Part shown: positions 17,294 through 28,273 of the stretch, piece by piece
How positions within the stretch are numbered: position 1 is the stretch's first letter
Layout: each line of letters begins with the position of its first letter
Made by a program: the position numbers and the translations under genes
The notes under the pieces: generated by a model
Told to the model about the DNA's origin: nothing
What the model saw: only the letters and a program-made list of their open reading frames with translations
Databases searched by the model: none
Source: Centrapalus pauciflorus
Taxonomy: Eukaryota > Streptophyta > Magnoliopsida > Asterales > Asteraceae
Length of the DNA: 64,000 nt
Reading direction: 5' to 3'
NCBI GenBank assembly: GCA_020465985.1
Contig: JAANYP010001790.1
Span: 124,001-188,000, forward strand

Positions 17294-20170
17294 ATGTCAA
17301 ATCTTCAAAAGTTTCTAGAAATGGATAATGAGGTCGGGAAGGCAAACACTCCACCTAAGCTGATGAAACTCGAGGATTATTATTGGTGGAAAGATCGGTT
17401 TGCCGATTTTGTGCGTTTCAATGACATGCACATGTGGGTATGTATTGACGAAGGATATATTCCACCTATTTCTGAAGTTGAAGGCCGTCAGAGAGTATTA
17501 TCATATCAGATGATGAAGGAAGATGATAAGAAACTTTATGAAGCCGAGAACAGAGCTTTCTCGATAATTCGAATGGCGTTGCCTCAGGATATACTACACA
17601 CATTCCGGACTCAAAAAACATCTAAGGAACTTTGGGAGTCGCTGGAAAAGAGATGTGAGGGTAATCCGAGGGTTCGAAGAAAGCGTATGAAGCTGTTGAA
17701 ACAACAGTTTGCTATTTTCAAGTCTTTGAAGGATGAACAGCTGGATGACACCATCACCCGCTTTTACCATCTGTTGACAGAGCTTGAATGTCACGGGATT
17801 GAGTACAATGACACTGAAAAGAACAATAAGCTTCTTGATGCCTTACCAGCCAAATGGGCTATGTATGTGGCAATGATTAAGCTTAATGAAGACAAGTATT
17901 ATACTCAATCATTGGAGGATATTGTGGGAACGTTGCGAGCTTATCATTTCGAGCTACTGAAGGCCGAAACGGATTACGAACAAGTCCAGAATCCAACAAT
18001 GTATTTTGGAAAATCAACAAAACCTTCAGCGACAGCTAATCTGAAGACTGCTACAACGTTTTTCACCGGAGAAACGTCGTCACCAGCAGAGACTGATGAC
18101 ACACTGAACAGAGCGTTCTTAGGATTGGGAAGATCGGAAGAACAGCAGCCTCAAGCAACACATACATCAACATCTCAGGGCTACTCTAAGATGCCCATGA
18201 GCGCTAAATCGGCCGAAGAACATTTGAACTTACTTGCTTCATTTGTTGCCGCGTATGGGAACTGCGTTCAAGGGAAGATAAACGATCCTGCTCTCTGGGA
18301 TGAAGACTATGATCAGGTCGACCCTGACGATCTTGAGGAGATGGACCTTAAATGGCAACTGGCCATGGTAACCCAACGGGTTAAAAGATTCATCAAACGA
18401 ACTGGGAGGAATCTGACGATAAAAAATAAGGGGATTGGATTTGATAAGTCCAAGGTCAAGTGCTACAATTGTCAAGGTCTGGGACACTTTGCCAGAGAAT
18501 GTCAGAGACCGAAGGTAGATACGTACCAAGGGCAGAATCAGCATCATGGAGAGTTTCAGAATCAATCTCAACAACGATACCTTCCGAGTTCAACTGCCGG
18601 TCAAGCCAATCTAGCTGGTCGACTATCAAATGTCACATCAGACAGACAGCTAGATGGTACCTACGACTGGAGCTCACATCCGGAATCAAATGCTCGGGCT
18701 TTTATGGCTGAAGTCACGGAAAATGGATGTGAAGGGGAAGAGCAGACCACAAGGGACAGCAGTCCGATGTGGGTGGAGAAGACGAATGATCAGACGCTTC
18801 TGGAGTTTGCCGCTCAAATGGCCAACGTGGAATCCGATAACACAAAGGTTAGTCTGAATTACTCTCTTTTTCATGAATTATGCATGTTGTGTGTTACTTC
18901 TAACGATAGGTTAAATTTAGTCTTAGAATCACATAAAACCATAACTGCTCAAAATGAGTCTTTAAAAGCTGATAATGCTAGCCTTAACGACATTAAGCAA
19001 GATCTTAAGGACAAACTTAAAGCTGATGCCCAAGATGTCATAGTTCTAAAGGACAAGCTGAGTGAGCAGTGCGTAAGATTAGAACTGATGTATGAGCATG
19101 TCGAGGCTTTAACCAAAGATCTTAAGACAAAAGACGTAGAGCTAGCTGAAACTAAGGTGAAGGTGGCAGAGGCTAATAGTAAGTTATAAAAGTTTAGGAA
19201 TTCAAGTCTTAACCTAGGGAAAGTTTTAGATGCTCAACGCCAATCTAAAAATTTTGTAGGTCTAGGATTTCATGAAATTCCTCCTCCTTTTAATGCAAAC
19301 TACGTGCCTTAACCTCAGGAGAAAACTGATAAATCAGTAGACTTAGAGGACATACCTACACCTATATCTGAGCCTGTATTAGAAAATACACCTAAGCTGA
19401 CTGATACAACCGTCAAGGTTAAGAAAGTCAAATTTGTGTCTTCCTCCAGTGAAACACCTGCAGGAAAACATAAAATTGATTTTAATGATCAAGACGATGA
19501 ACCAGTCGCAATAGAGGTTCAAAAGGACCAAGACACTAGTGAGACACCAAAGTCTAAGGGAACACACAAGAAGTCCATAGACAAGATGTCCTGCTTTAGA
19601 TGTCATGAAAAGGGGCATGTTTCTTCTAACTGTCCGCTTAGGAAAACTGAAGTTACACCTAAGACAGGGAAGCCAACACCAGTTAAGCCCTCAACAAGTG
19701 TAACAAGCACTAGTAGTTCTCAGTGTTCCGAGAAAACTGTGCAGGCTACACCAAAACAAGTTGTGAAACAAATACCGGTAAAGGTTGGACCAAAGGAAGT
19801 GGTTAGGACTAATTCACCGAATAGAGTTGTAAATCAATCCAGGTCTGGACCTCAACAACAATATAGGAGCACAACACCTAGCCGAGCATACACTCCAGTT
19901 AGGTCACACACTCCTATTAGACATCACACACCGGTTAGAGCTCAGGGATCACAATCTGAAATGCAATATAATAGGAATTATTCAAGAGCTCCACAACAAA
20001 TGCCTACTCAAAGGCAAAGAGTGAATTTACATCACTCGGCACCACAACAAACTCCTGTTCAACGACCCAAGTCACCTGAAAGGCGAGATGGGTATTTGAA
20101 AGAGTTTAAGTATGTGGACGAGAATGGTATAACCAAGTCAGTTATGGCTTGGGTTCCCCATGATAACTAA
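17294..20170 (+). pseudogene. gag: Gag (element B), near-complete with two nonsense codons
   Basis: ATG at 17294 begins MSNLQKFLEMDNEVG. Residues about 30-220 form the copia capsid (UBN2-like) with WWKDRFADFVRF, the WESLEKRCEG region and LLDALPAKW. The first zinc knuckle CYNCQGLGHFAREC starts at 18461 and the second, CFRCHEKGHVSSNC, at 19592. Between them is a predicted coiled coil. In-frame TAA codons at 19187-19189 and 19310-19312 break the frame; the first is also present in C but not in A. The frame then runs to the conserved TAA at 20168-20170. At about 958 codons it is long for a copia gag. Confidence 0.92.
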
Positions 20171-20191
20171 CCTATTCTCTTTCATGTGCAG
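20161..20191 (+). promoter_or_regulatory. Gag/pol junction with stop and acceptor-like site (B)
   Basis: TAA at 20168-20170 within CTAAC, then a pyrimidine-rich run and ATGTGCAG ending at 20191, with pol in the same frame. This is the same design as at 1770-1800. Confidence 0.6.
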
Positions 20192-23100
20192 GAGATTACC
20201 ACAGGTCCAAACAACAAATGGTTCGTTGACAGTGGATGCTCCAGGCACATGACAGGGGAAAGAAGTCTTCTTACAGACTTCAAGGGTGGGAATCGGGGAT
20301 TCGTATCATTCGCAGGTAACAAGGGAGGAAACATCACGGGTACCGGAGTGGTCACTAATGGGACGATCAAGTTGGACCAAGTTTATCACGTTGATAAACT
20401 GGTTCACAATCTCATTAGTGTATCTCAAATCTGTGACAAGAAGAATTCATTGTTGTTCGCTGACACTGAAGCGTTAGTGCTAAAACCGGGATTCAAGATT
20501 CCTGACGAGTGGATATTGATGCGGGCACCAAGGAAGAATGACTTGTACATGCTTGATATGAACAAGCCGGAGACTTCGATGGGGCCAATCTGTTTGTTAT
20601 CCAAAGCTTCGGAGACGGAATCAGTGTTGTGGCACAGACGCATGGCACACTTGCACCTTAGAAAAGTGAACTATATAACGAAAAATGGGTTGGTGCAAGG
20701 TGTGCCTATGAAGAGTTTTCAGTTCGAGGACAAGTGTCTACCATGCAAGAAAGGCAAACAACATAAGAAGGCATACAAGTCTAAGACTCAGAACTCCATA
20801 ACCTCTACATTCGATTTGTTGCATATGGATCTCTTCGGACCAATCAACAAAAGGAGTATAGGAGGTATTTGGTATTGTTTGGTTATCACTGACGATTACT
20901 CACGGTTTTCTTGGGTTTTCTTTCTAGGTACAAAGGACGAGACGGCTTCCAAGCTCATCGGGTTCTTATACCAAGTCGAGAATTCCTATGGAACACGGGT
21001 TAAAAGGATACGTAGTGATAATGGAACTGAGTTCAAAAACACTGTAATTGGTGTATATTGCCTCTCTAAGGGCATAGTGCATCAATTTAGTGCACCATAT
21101 GAGCCTCAACAAAATGGGGTGGCCGAACGTAAAAACAGGACATTGATTGAGGCAGCTAGGACTATGCTTTCGGATTCAAAGCTTCCTACCATGTTTTGGG
21201 GGGAGGCAGTGAATACCGCATGTCATATTTTAAATCGGGTCCTAACTGTCAAATCTTTGAACAAAACCTGTTATGAAATTTTGAATAAACGGCCACCTAA
21301 TTTAACTGGCTTCGAACCGTTTGGGTTACCATGCACTTTATTGCGTACAAAACATCAACCGAAGTTTGGTGAAAAGGCTGACGAAGGATACTTCCTAGGT
21401 TATGTGCCGAACTCACCAAAGAAACAGGTTTTTAACAAAACAAATGGTACAGTGGAAATTGTGTATAACATTGAAGTCACAAGTTATACACATGAACGCC
21501 AAACAGGTCCGGAATGGATATTTGACTACGATAAATTATTTGAGTCATTTAACATTCCTTTGGATGAAAATGCAGGTATAATCGAAAAGGACATGGCGAC
21601 GTTGCATCTGAATGACGATGGTCATACCTTTCCGAGGACTACATTTCAATCCACATCCGAGTCTACTTCGACTGAAGATGGATCTCCAGAAGTCGCTGAT
21701 CCAGAAGCACCTACAACTGAGAATCAGACTCAGGCAACAAATTCTAACTCTGAGGAAAATGTCCATGTGGAGGAAAATGTAGAATCTGAGGATATTCCCC
21801 CATTAGGTGAAATAGGATCTAACTTAGGAGATAATCTAAGAGTTGACGAGATAGAGACCTCTAGGATCAACAAGAACCATCCTATAGAAAGCATCATAGG
21901 AAATCCTAACGAGGGTGTGAGGACTAGGAGTAGTTTAAATAACAACACTGTGTTGTTGTCGATGATAAACGACTCCGAGGCATATCATACTTGTCTCTAT
22001 TCTTGTTTCATATCGCAAGTAGAGCCTAAGAATGTGCAAATGGCACTTAAGGATAACTCCTGGGTTGAAGCGATGCAGGAAGAACTCTCTCAGTTTAGGA
22101 AACTAGAAGTGTGGGAGTTAGTTCCATTACCTCGAGGGGAAGTTGCCATAGGAACCAAATGGGTTTCTAAGTGCAAAAGAGACGATCGGGGTATAGTCAC
22201 TCGCAACAAGGCTAGGTTAGTTGTAAAGGGTTTCAACCAAGAGGAGGGAATCGATTACAATGAGGTGTTTGCACCAGTAGCAAGGATGGAAGCCATTAGG
22301 TTGTTTCTAGCTTTTGCCTCCTTCAAGGGATTTAAGGTATATCAACTAGATGTGAAGAGTGCTTTCTTATATGGGAAAGTGAAGGAGCTGGTGTATGTAG
22401 AACAGCCGCCCGGATTTACAGATCCAAAATATCCAGATAGAGTATATCGTTTAGATAAGGCTCTATATGGATTGCATCAAGCCCCAAGGGCGTGGTATGA
22501 GACTCTATCCAACCATTTATTAGAGAACGGGTTTGAAAGGGGTAGGATAGATAGTACGCTGTTTTTTAAGAGAAAGGAAGAACACTTCATCTTGGTACAA
22601 GTGTACGTCGATGATATCATTTTTGGATCATCAGACGAACAAATGTGCAAAGATTTCGAGAAGGTAATGAAGTCGAAATTCGAGATGAGTGCAATGGGAG
22701 AGTTAACTTTCTTTTTGGGGTTACAAGTTGACCAGAAGAAGGAAGGTATGTTTATCCATCAGACGAAGTATGTCTATGACATATTGGAACGTTTCGGGAT
22801 GGAAGGAACGAAACTGACTGCTCATTTCAGCACGCCGATTCAAGTGAATCACAATCTCGGACCGGGTACTGAAAGTGATACCAATGTGGATCCGACGTTA
22901 TATCGGGCCATGATTGGATCACTTATGTATTTAACTGCTTCAAGACCTGACATCATGTTTGCTGTGTGTATTTGTGCTAGGTTTCAAGCTAATCCGAAGG
23001 AGATGCACATGAAAGCTGTGAAGCGGATTCTACGATACCTCGAGTCGAAACCGAAGCTGGGACTTTGGTATCACGCGGAGGGAGATCTAGAGTTGGAGGC

Positions 23101-23560
23101 GTTCACGGATTCTGACTACGGAGGATGCAGCTTGACGCGCAAATCAACAACTGGAGGTTGTCAATTCCTAGGAGGGAGATTGGTATCCTGGCAATGCAAG
23201 AAACAGACATAGGTAGCCGTGTCAACGTGCGAGGCCGAGTATGTTGCTGCTGGTAGTTGCTGCTCACAGGTTCTGTGGATACAACAACAATTGCGGGATT
23301 ACGGTTTGGCTTACACTCAAACTCCTATTAGGATAGATAACCAGTCTACTATTGCAATAACTAATAATCCAGTTAAACACAGTAAAACAAAGCACATAGA
23401 CATAAGACACCATTTTATACGTGATTGTGCTGAAAAGAACTTAATAAAATTGGTAAAAGTGGCCACGGACGATAATAATGCTCATTTATTTACCAAAGCC
23501 TTTGATAAGTCACAGTTTGAATATTTAATTAAACTAAATGGAATGCGCAACCCAGAGTAA
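20186..23560 (+). pseudogene. pol: Pol polyprotein (element B), one nonsense codon
   Basis: The ATG at 20186 lies in the gag frame. Protease has VDSGCSRHM near residue 15. GAG-pre-integrase follows near residue 150, the integrase core (HMDLFGP, RSDNGTEF, NGVAERKNRT) covers about 215-340, RT about 640-880 with YVDDIIFGSS near 805, and RNase H about 960-1120 with TDSDYGG and STCEAEYVAAG. A single TAG at 23210-23212 stops the frame inside RNase H, before the CEAEYVAAG motif. The rest of RNase H (23219-23560) stays in frame. No frameshift is seen over 3.4 kb, so B probably died recently compared with C. Confidence 0.94.
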
Positions 23561-24870
23561 CTTGACCTTAGTGGTAGTTTATTTCCTTTTATAGATGTAG
23601 TATTTCTTTCTTTTTATGGTAAGTCTGCTAATTTAGGATAGTTTCTATTTTTAGTAAGTTAGTAGGTTATCTTCTTTTATTGCTTTTTCTTATGAAAAAC
23701 AAAAAAAAAAAAAAGATAGAAAATCATAAAAATACAAAAAAAAGAGAATATCAGAAAAGGAGTTAAGTCTTAGATGCATAGGTTCAAAGTGACGAAAATT
23801 AGCACAGTCGTTACAAACTCTAAGTGTTTAGGCTTTCACACATAATGCACCTAAAATTCTAAGTGGTATACTTTATTTTAGTTTGATGTGTTGGTAGGGA
23901 TTATACATATAGGGAATCCCAAGGCTAATAAAATACTCAAGAGAAAGTCAAGCGTGTCGCTAACTTAGATGTATGACCAATCGGTCTTAATTTTTATGTA
24001 CAATACATACAAACTTTGAGTCTAAATGAGGTATGCAAACTTTCTGGGGATGTATAGAAACATCAAATACATCTTAAAATGGAAAGAATAGAAAAATCAT
24101 ACAAAATTGAGAGTCGAAAACATGTAACTCTGTTGTACGTAAGTACAGACCTGTTGCCTCTGTTTAGATTCGGGTTAGCAAGATAAGTCGCTTTGTTGTA
24201 CGTCGGTACAGACCTGTCACCGCTGTCTTGCTAGCTTTAAAAATAAACCTTAAGTCAAACTAAGACACTTTGTTGTATGAAAATACAGACCTGTGTCCGA
24301 TGTTTGTCTTTTGAAGAAAGTTTGCAAATACCAACAAGTTAGAATCCTTGTCTGTATATCTTGATCATAAAAGTATGTCTATGTCTGAGTCACGTAAGAT
24401 AATTTCATGATAAATAAAAATGCCAAGGGATATTCCGAAATGTAGCATGTTTAAAGGGGTAAATACCAACAATCAGCTAAATGGGTATTTCACGACAAAC
24501 AATCAAAGGAATCAAAAATTCCTAAGTGTGAAAGTTTAAGTACTGAAAGTGAGTATCTGACACCGCTATCTGATTGAACCTTTCTCTGACTATACTCATC
24601 AAAAATATTTTGTTAAGTGTTTAGCATAGGTTGTAAATTTTAATAAGTATAATTTACGTCTAAGTTAAATTTTTAGGTTTAAAATTTTATTTTTATTTTT
24701 ATTTTTATTTGTATTTTATTTTATTTAGGAAAAAGGTCAAAAATTACTGAGGGTGCATGCACAGTTGAATAAATTAAACACTGCGTGAAAATCTTGTGCT
24801 TAGGGTAAAGGATTTGGCATAGTTTATTCCATTACACAATAACGTTGAAAAGGTTGAAAAAGTTGAATTT
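23561..24870 (+). other. Pol-ORF3 spacer, first part (element B)
   Basis: Non-coding and collinear with A 5161-6540, including the A-rich tract, the three-hairpin module and the T-rich TTTTATTTTTATT run near 24690. Confidence 0.7.
24110..24300 (+). repeat. Three-hairpin module after pol (element B)
   Basis: The same three ACAGACCTGT cores as in A are present. The outer arms of the middle unit are GTTAGCAAGA (24174-24183) and TCTTGCTAGC (24226-24235): ten pairs with one G-U. Compared with A, one base has been gained or lost on each side, so pairing is kept. Confidence 0.7.
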
Positions 24871-24904
24871 ATTTCTAAATTTGCGAAATTTTCTAAGTGT
24901 TTGG

Positions 24905-24985
24905 GGAAATTCGAGTTTAGATCAAACTCGAAATCGGCTGATCTCGAATCTGTCAGTAGATTCGAATATGTCATTAGACTCGAAG
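24905..24985 (+). repeat. TTCGAA-type hairpin cluster upstream of the ORF3 promoter (B)
   Basis: Perfect pair TTCGAGTTT (24910-24918) with AAACTCGAA (24924-24932), then TCGAATCT with AGATTCGA near 24945-24966. Both arm types occur side by side in this copy. Confidence 0.75.
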
Positions 24986-24993
24986 GTAGGTGT

Positions 24994-25003
24994 TATAAAT
25001 AGG
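24994..25003 (+). promoter_or_regulatory. Candidate ORF3 TATA box (B)
   Basis: TATAAATAGG followed by TTAACAGT. No ATG occurs between here and the donor GT at 25160. Confidence 0.6.
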
Positions 25004-25159
25004 TTAACAGTAATTGTCATTACTCTATCTGTTTTAGAATCTGTTCCTCGAATCTATCTGGCGATCTCGAATCTATTTCTCTCGAGTCTACCGTTTTCAC
25101 TAAGAACCACTATTTGTCGAGTTTCTTGCTTGTGTGTTCGATTCTACTGATACATCTAG

Positions 25160-25668
25160 GTATAAACAACTGGGTTGTACAAGATTCAAGTAGTTTTATA
25201 CACCATTTAAGCCAAAATCACCAATTTTTGAAGGTTTATTGGTCGAAATCGTGTTTTTCAAAACTACAAAGTTTGGACCAGTAAAAAGTCAAATTAAAGG
25301 CAAATATCTGTGATTAGAACCTAGTAGGACTAATGAATGTGATTTTCTAAGTTCAAAATGGTTAAAATCATAGAGTTTGGTGATGTGGGCCGACATGTTC
25401 GAATCTGTTCCTAACCAGTCTCGAGTTTGTCAGTAAACTCGAGAAGGTCATTAGATTCGAGTGTGACATCAAACTCGAAAAGGGGTTTCTTCGACTCTGT
25501 TTATTCGAATCTGTCATTTTATTTGAATTATTCAATTTAAATTTAATTAAACTTGTAGAAATTCATTTGTGTTGGATTTTGTACTTAAACAAGTTCAAAA
25601 TAAAACATATTTGAATTTAAGCAAGTTTATTGATTTTTAATAATTCTAAAAAATTATCTATTGTGCAG
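25160..25668 (+). other. Candidate leader intron of ORF3 (B)
   Basis: Donor CTAG/GTATAA, acceptor TTGTGCAG ending at 25668, with the ATG of ORF3 at 25671. It contains the perfect 10-bp hairpin 25419-25444 (arms TCTCGAGTTT and AAACTCGAGA). Confidence 0.55.
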
Positions 25669-25670
25669 AT

Positions 25671-26798
25671 ATGGCTGATCGAGTATTCGTGCCTAAGCAT
25701 AATATGGTCATTCCCCCCGACCATCATATCCCTGAGGCGCAGGGTTTCCGTCAGATGATGGATTTCCTAGTGGAGTCTAGGATTGCGTTTGCATTGTCCC
25801 ACAACATCCAAATAGTGATTCCATATGTACGGCAGTTTTACGAACATCTGCAAGTTGATTGTACCGTCACCCCAACTGTGCTAAGGACAAGGATAGCAGG
25901 ACAGCTGTTAGTGTTTTCTGCTGATATGCTACGTCAGGTTCTTCAGCTGGGATCCCAAGAGGAAGAAAATGGGCCTATAGACTTTCCCTTAAGTATTAGG
26001 CAAGCAGCTTTTCTGAGGATGGGTTACAGCTTGGATGTTACTAAAACATCGTATATGAAGAGTGGGCTAATAGGTCAATGGAGATTCTTGGCACATGTGT
26101 TTATGGTCTGTTTTGCGGCCAAGAAAGCTGGATTCGATTATATTGTCTCGAAGATCCAATCCGGGATGATTGCTTTAGTTTATAATCGGCGCTTCAGCTT
26201 TTCTGAAATGTTTTTCTCAGAATTTGTTCACCAAATCACGGCTCCGGAGCAGCTACGATTTCTCCTATATCCTCGTTTCATAATGATGCTCATCCGGCAC
26301 TTCTTGCCGAATTTGCCGCAGCAAAATGAGATTCAGAGTGTAGCGGTGATTGACAAAAGGATTTTTGCTGACTGTTCTGCGCATAGAGGAAGGTTGGCAG
26401 TTCCAGTCGAACGACCATTGTTTGGGGCAGTTATAGACAGGAACTTTGAAGCACCGGATAATGCCAACTGGGCAGGTGAAGTAGAGGTTCAACTTCGACA
26501 GCCACAACAACAGCAGCAACAACCGCGTGCTCAGCAACAGCGGAGACGCCAAAGAGCTACCGCGAGTCAAACTCAGGCAACTAGGCCTTCTACAAGTCAA
26601 CAACAAGAGGTACAAGAGGCATGGCCTTCAAGTACACCAGCAGAACCTATTCCGACATCTGATCAGTTGTGTCAAACGTTACATGAGATATGGGAAGCGG
26701 GTCCTAATGCAAATGAAGAAATAACTGCAGAGCTTATTGATCAATTGTTACAGCCTCCGGAAGGAGAAGATGATGTGCTTCGGGAAGTAGATGAATAT
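25671..26798 (+). pseudogene. ORF3 (element B), truncated by element F
   Basis: It starts MADRVFVPKHNMV. The conserved N-terminal domain is complete (through YPRFIMMLIRHFLP and a CSAHRGRLAVPV motif), followed by a Gln- and Arg-rich stretch. After 376 codons the LTR of F begins; the frame then runs a few codons into the LTR. No stop or frameshift precedes the break. Close similarity to A over this domain, with many silent differences visible, suggests protein-level constraint. Confidence 0.9.
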
Positions 26799-27923
26799 TG
26801 TAGGTCCCGAGAGGTTCCCAAAGTATATAACTTTAAGCTGTAGAGGGGGGGGGGGTGAATACAGCTATTTAAAAACTACACACTATTTTCTCAATGTTTG
26901 TATGTATTATCAACAAATTGTTAATTACAAACAAGCTTGAATGCGGAAATGTTCAAGCTGAGATGACAGATACAACAGTATGTTCACTAGTCTAAGACAG
27001 ACTCAAACTAGTTTACAATGAATACACTCACTAAGAAGCACTCACTGTGTTTACAAGACTAAGGGAACAGCTTATGTAAAACAGCTTAGACACACAGATA
27101 CTGAATTACACAGCAGGCTTGCATGCATGAAAAACACACTTGCACGTTCACTCTTGGTTTCAGCATTTAGCTTTCTTCACACATCTTTCTGTCCTTAGAA
27201 GCTTCCTTTTATACTCACTCAGAGGATCTAAGAGAAACATCTTCATTGGACGGAATGAAAAGGAGAAGTCTTGTTGAAAAGACAACATAACCTTTTCTGC
27301 ACATTTCTGAAAAGCAGACTTGTCTTCACATGTGCAGAACTTTTGTCTTTTTACTTTGTCTACTGTTGCATTGCCTTTAACTAATTTAGGAATGTCAACT
27401 TTGCGTCTTTCTTCCTTGTAAAGGCCTATTTTGATATAAGAAAAAGGTCTGTCACCCTTTTTCAAATATCCTTTTGTCTTCATGTTGCAGAACAGCGTGA
27501 GCAGGTTGAGCAGTTCTGATTTCCACTTTGTCTTTGACTTTGTAAACTGATCTCGCAGTAAAAAACAATACATGATGACTTGGAAACGTATTCCATAAAG
27601 TGTTTAGCCTGTTCACAAAGAACAGGTTCTGTTCACAAAGAACAGAACACTTTAAAATTGCCCAGGCTGCTCACCAGTGTAGAGCAGCGTAGACAGTTTA
27701 TGTCCAGCCTGTTCAGCAGACAGAGCAGCTTGGACAAACTGTCTTAGTTGCAACACATGCAACACATAGAACAGCTTTAGACTGATATTGCAAATCATTT
27801 TCAGGTTTCAATAAGGCATATAACAGGCCTTGATATCAACCTTCAAATACATCAACAGGTTTGATTATAAATCTCCCCCTCAGATGTAGAACAGGTTTGA
27901 CTGAGGCCTTTTTGTGCCTAACA
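26799..27923 (-). repeat. 3' LTR of F (1125 bp)
   Basis: On the minus strand it runs TGTTAGGCAC to GGGACCTACA. It holds a TATAAAAGG box (complement at 27205-27213) and an 11-G run at 26845-26855 (7 in the partner). The paired motif CCTGTTC and GAACAGG (27608-27626) is in two tandem copies. It keeps about 64 bp, flanked by TTTGTCTT repeats at 27473 and 27537, that the partner LTR lacks. Confidence 0.93.
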
Positions 27924-27938
27924 ATCTCCCCCTATTTG
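27924..27938 (-). promoter_or_regulatory. Polypurine tract of F
   Basis: Minus-strand AAATAGGGGGAGAT directly precedes the TG of the 3' LTR. Confidence 0.85.
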
Positions 27939-28273
27939 TAATAACCAGTCTAAGCTGGTCTTATCAAAAATCACTATATATTTTTACAGTACATTTTGCT
28001 GAATTGAAATTAAAACATCACAGTAAAGTAAAAGATCAGTTTATATATACACTGATTCTTGATTACATACAACAACACATGTTTTTACAAGAGTACAACT
28101 AATGTACTAAAGTATTTTACAACTAATGTAAAAGAAAAGATTACAACTTATGTAATGATGTACAACTAATGTACAAAAGTATTTGGACTGTTTGTGTTTG
28201 GAGCAGATAATGGCAAGCCTGTCCAACTGATGGATATCTTCCATTCTTCACCTACCCGGACGGTAGATGGACT
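27939..28273 (-). other. Short region between ORF3 and polypurine tract (F)
   Basis: AT-rich, with the phrase ACAACTAATGTA repeated four or five times on the plus strand (28094-28175). No gene is seen. Confidence 0.6.

Larger units (their letters stand above)
15952..26798 (+). mobile_element. Copia element B (SIRE/Maximus-like), 3' end lost
   Basis: It contains a full 5' LTR, PBS, leader, gag, pol, spacer, ORF3 promoter region and 376 codons of ORF3, ending where element F begins at 26799. No 3' LTR of B is present to the right of F, so its 3' third was lost or moved. Gag-pol is damaged only by point nonsense codons, without frameshifts, so it is the best guide to the family layout. Confidence 0.92.

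Noticed and set aside
27160..27573. 137-codon minus-strand frame in the LTR of F (100 codons in the partner, 39636-39938)
   Set aside because: It lies in the part before the LTR TATA box and ends at that box. The two copies are duplicates of one LTR, so similarity is not independent evidence. An LTR-encoded protein remains possible but is not supported.
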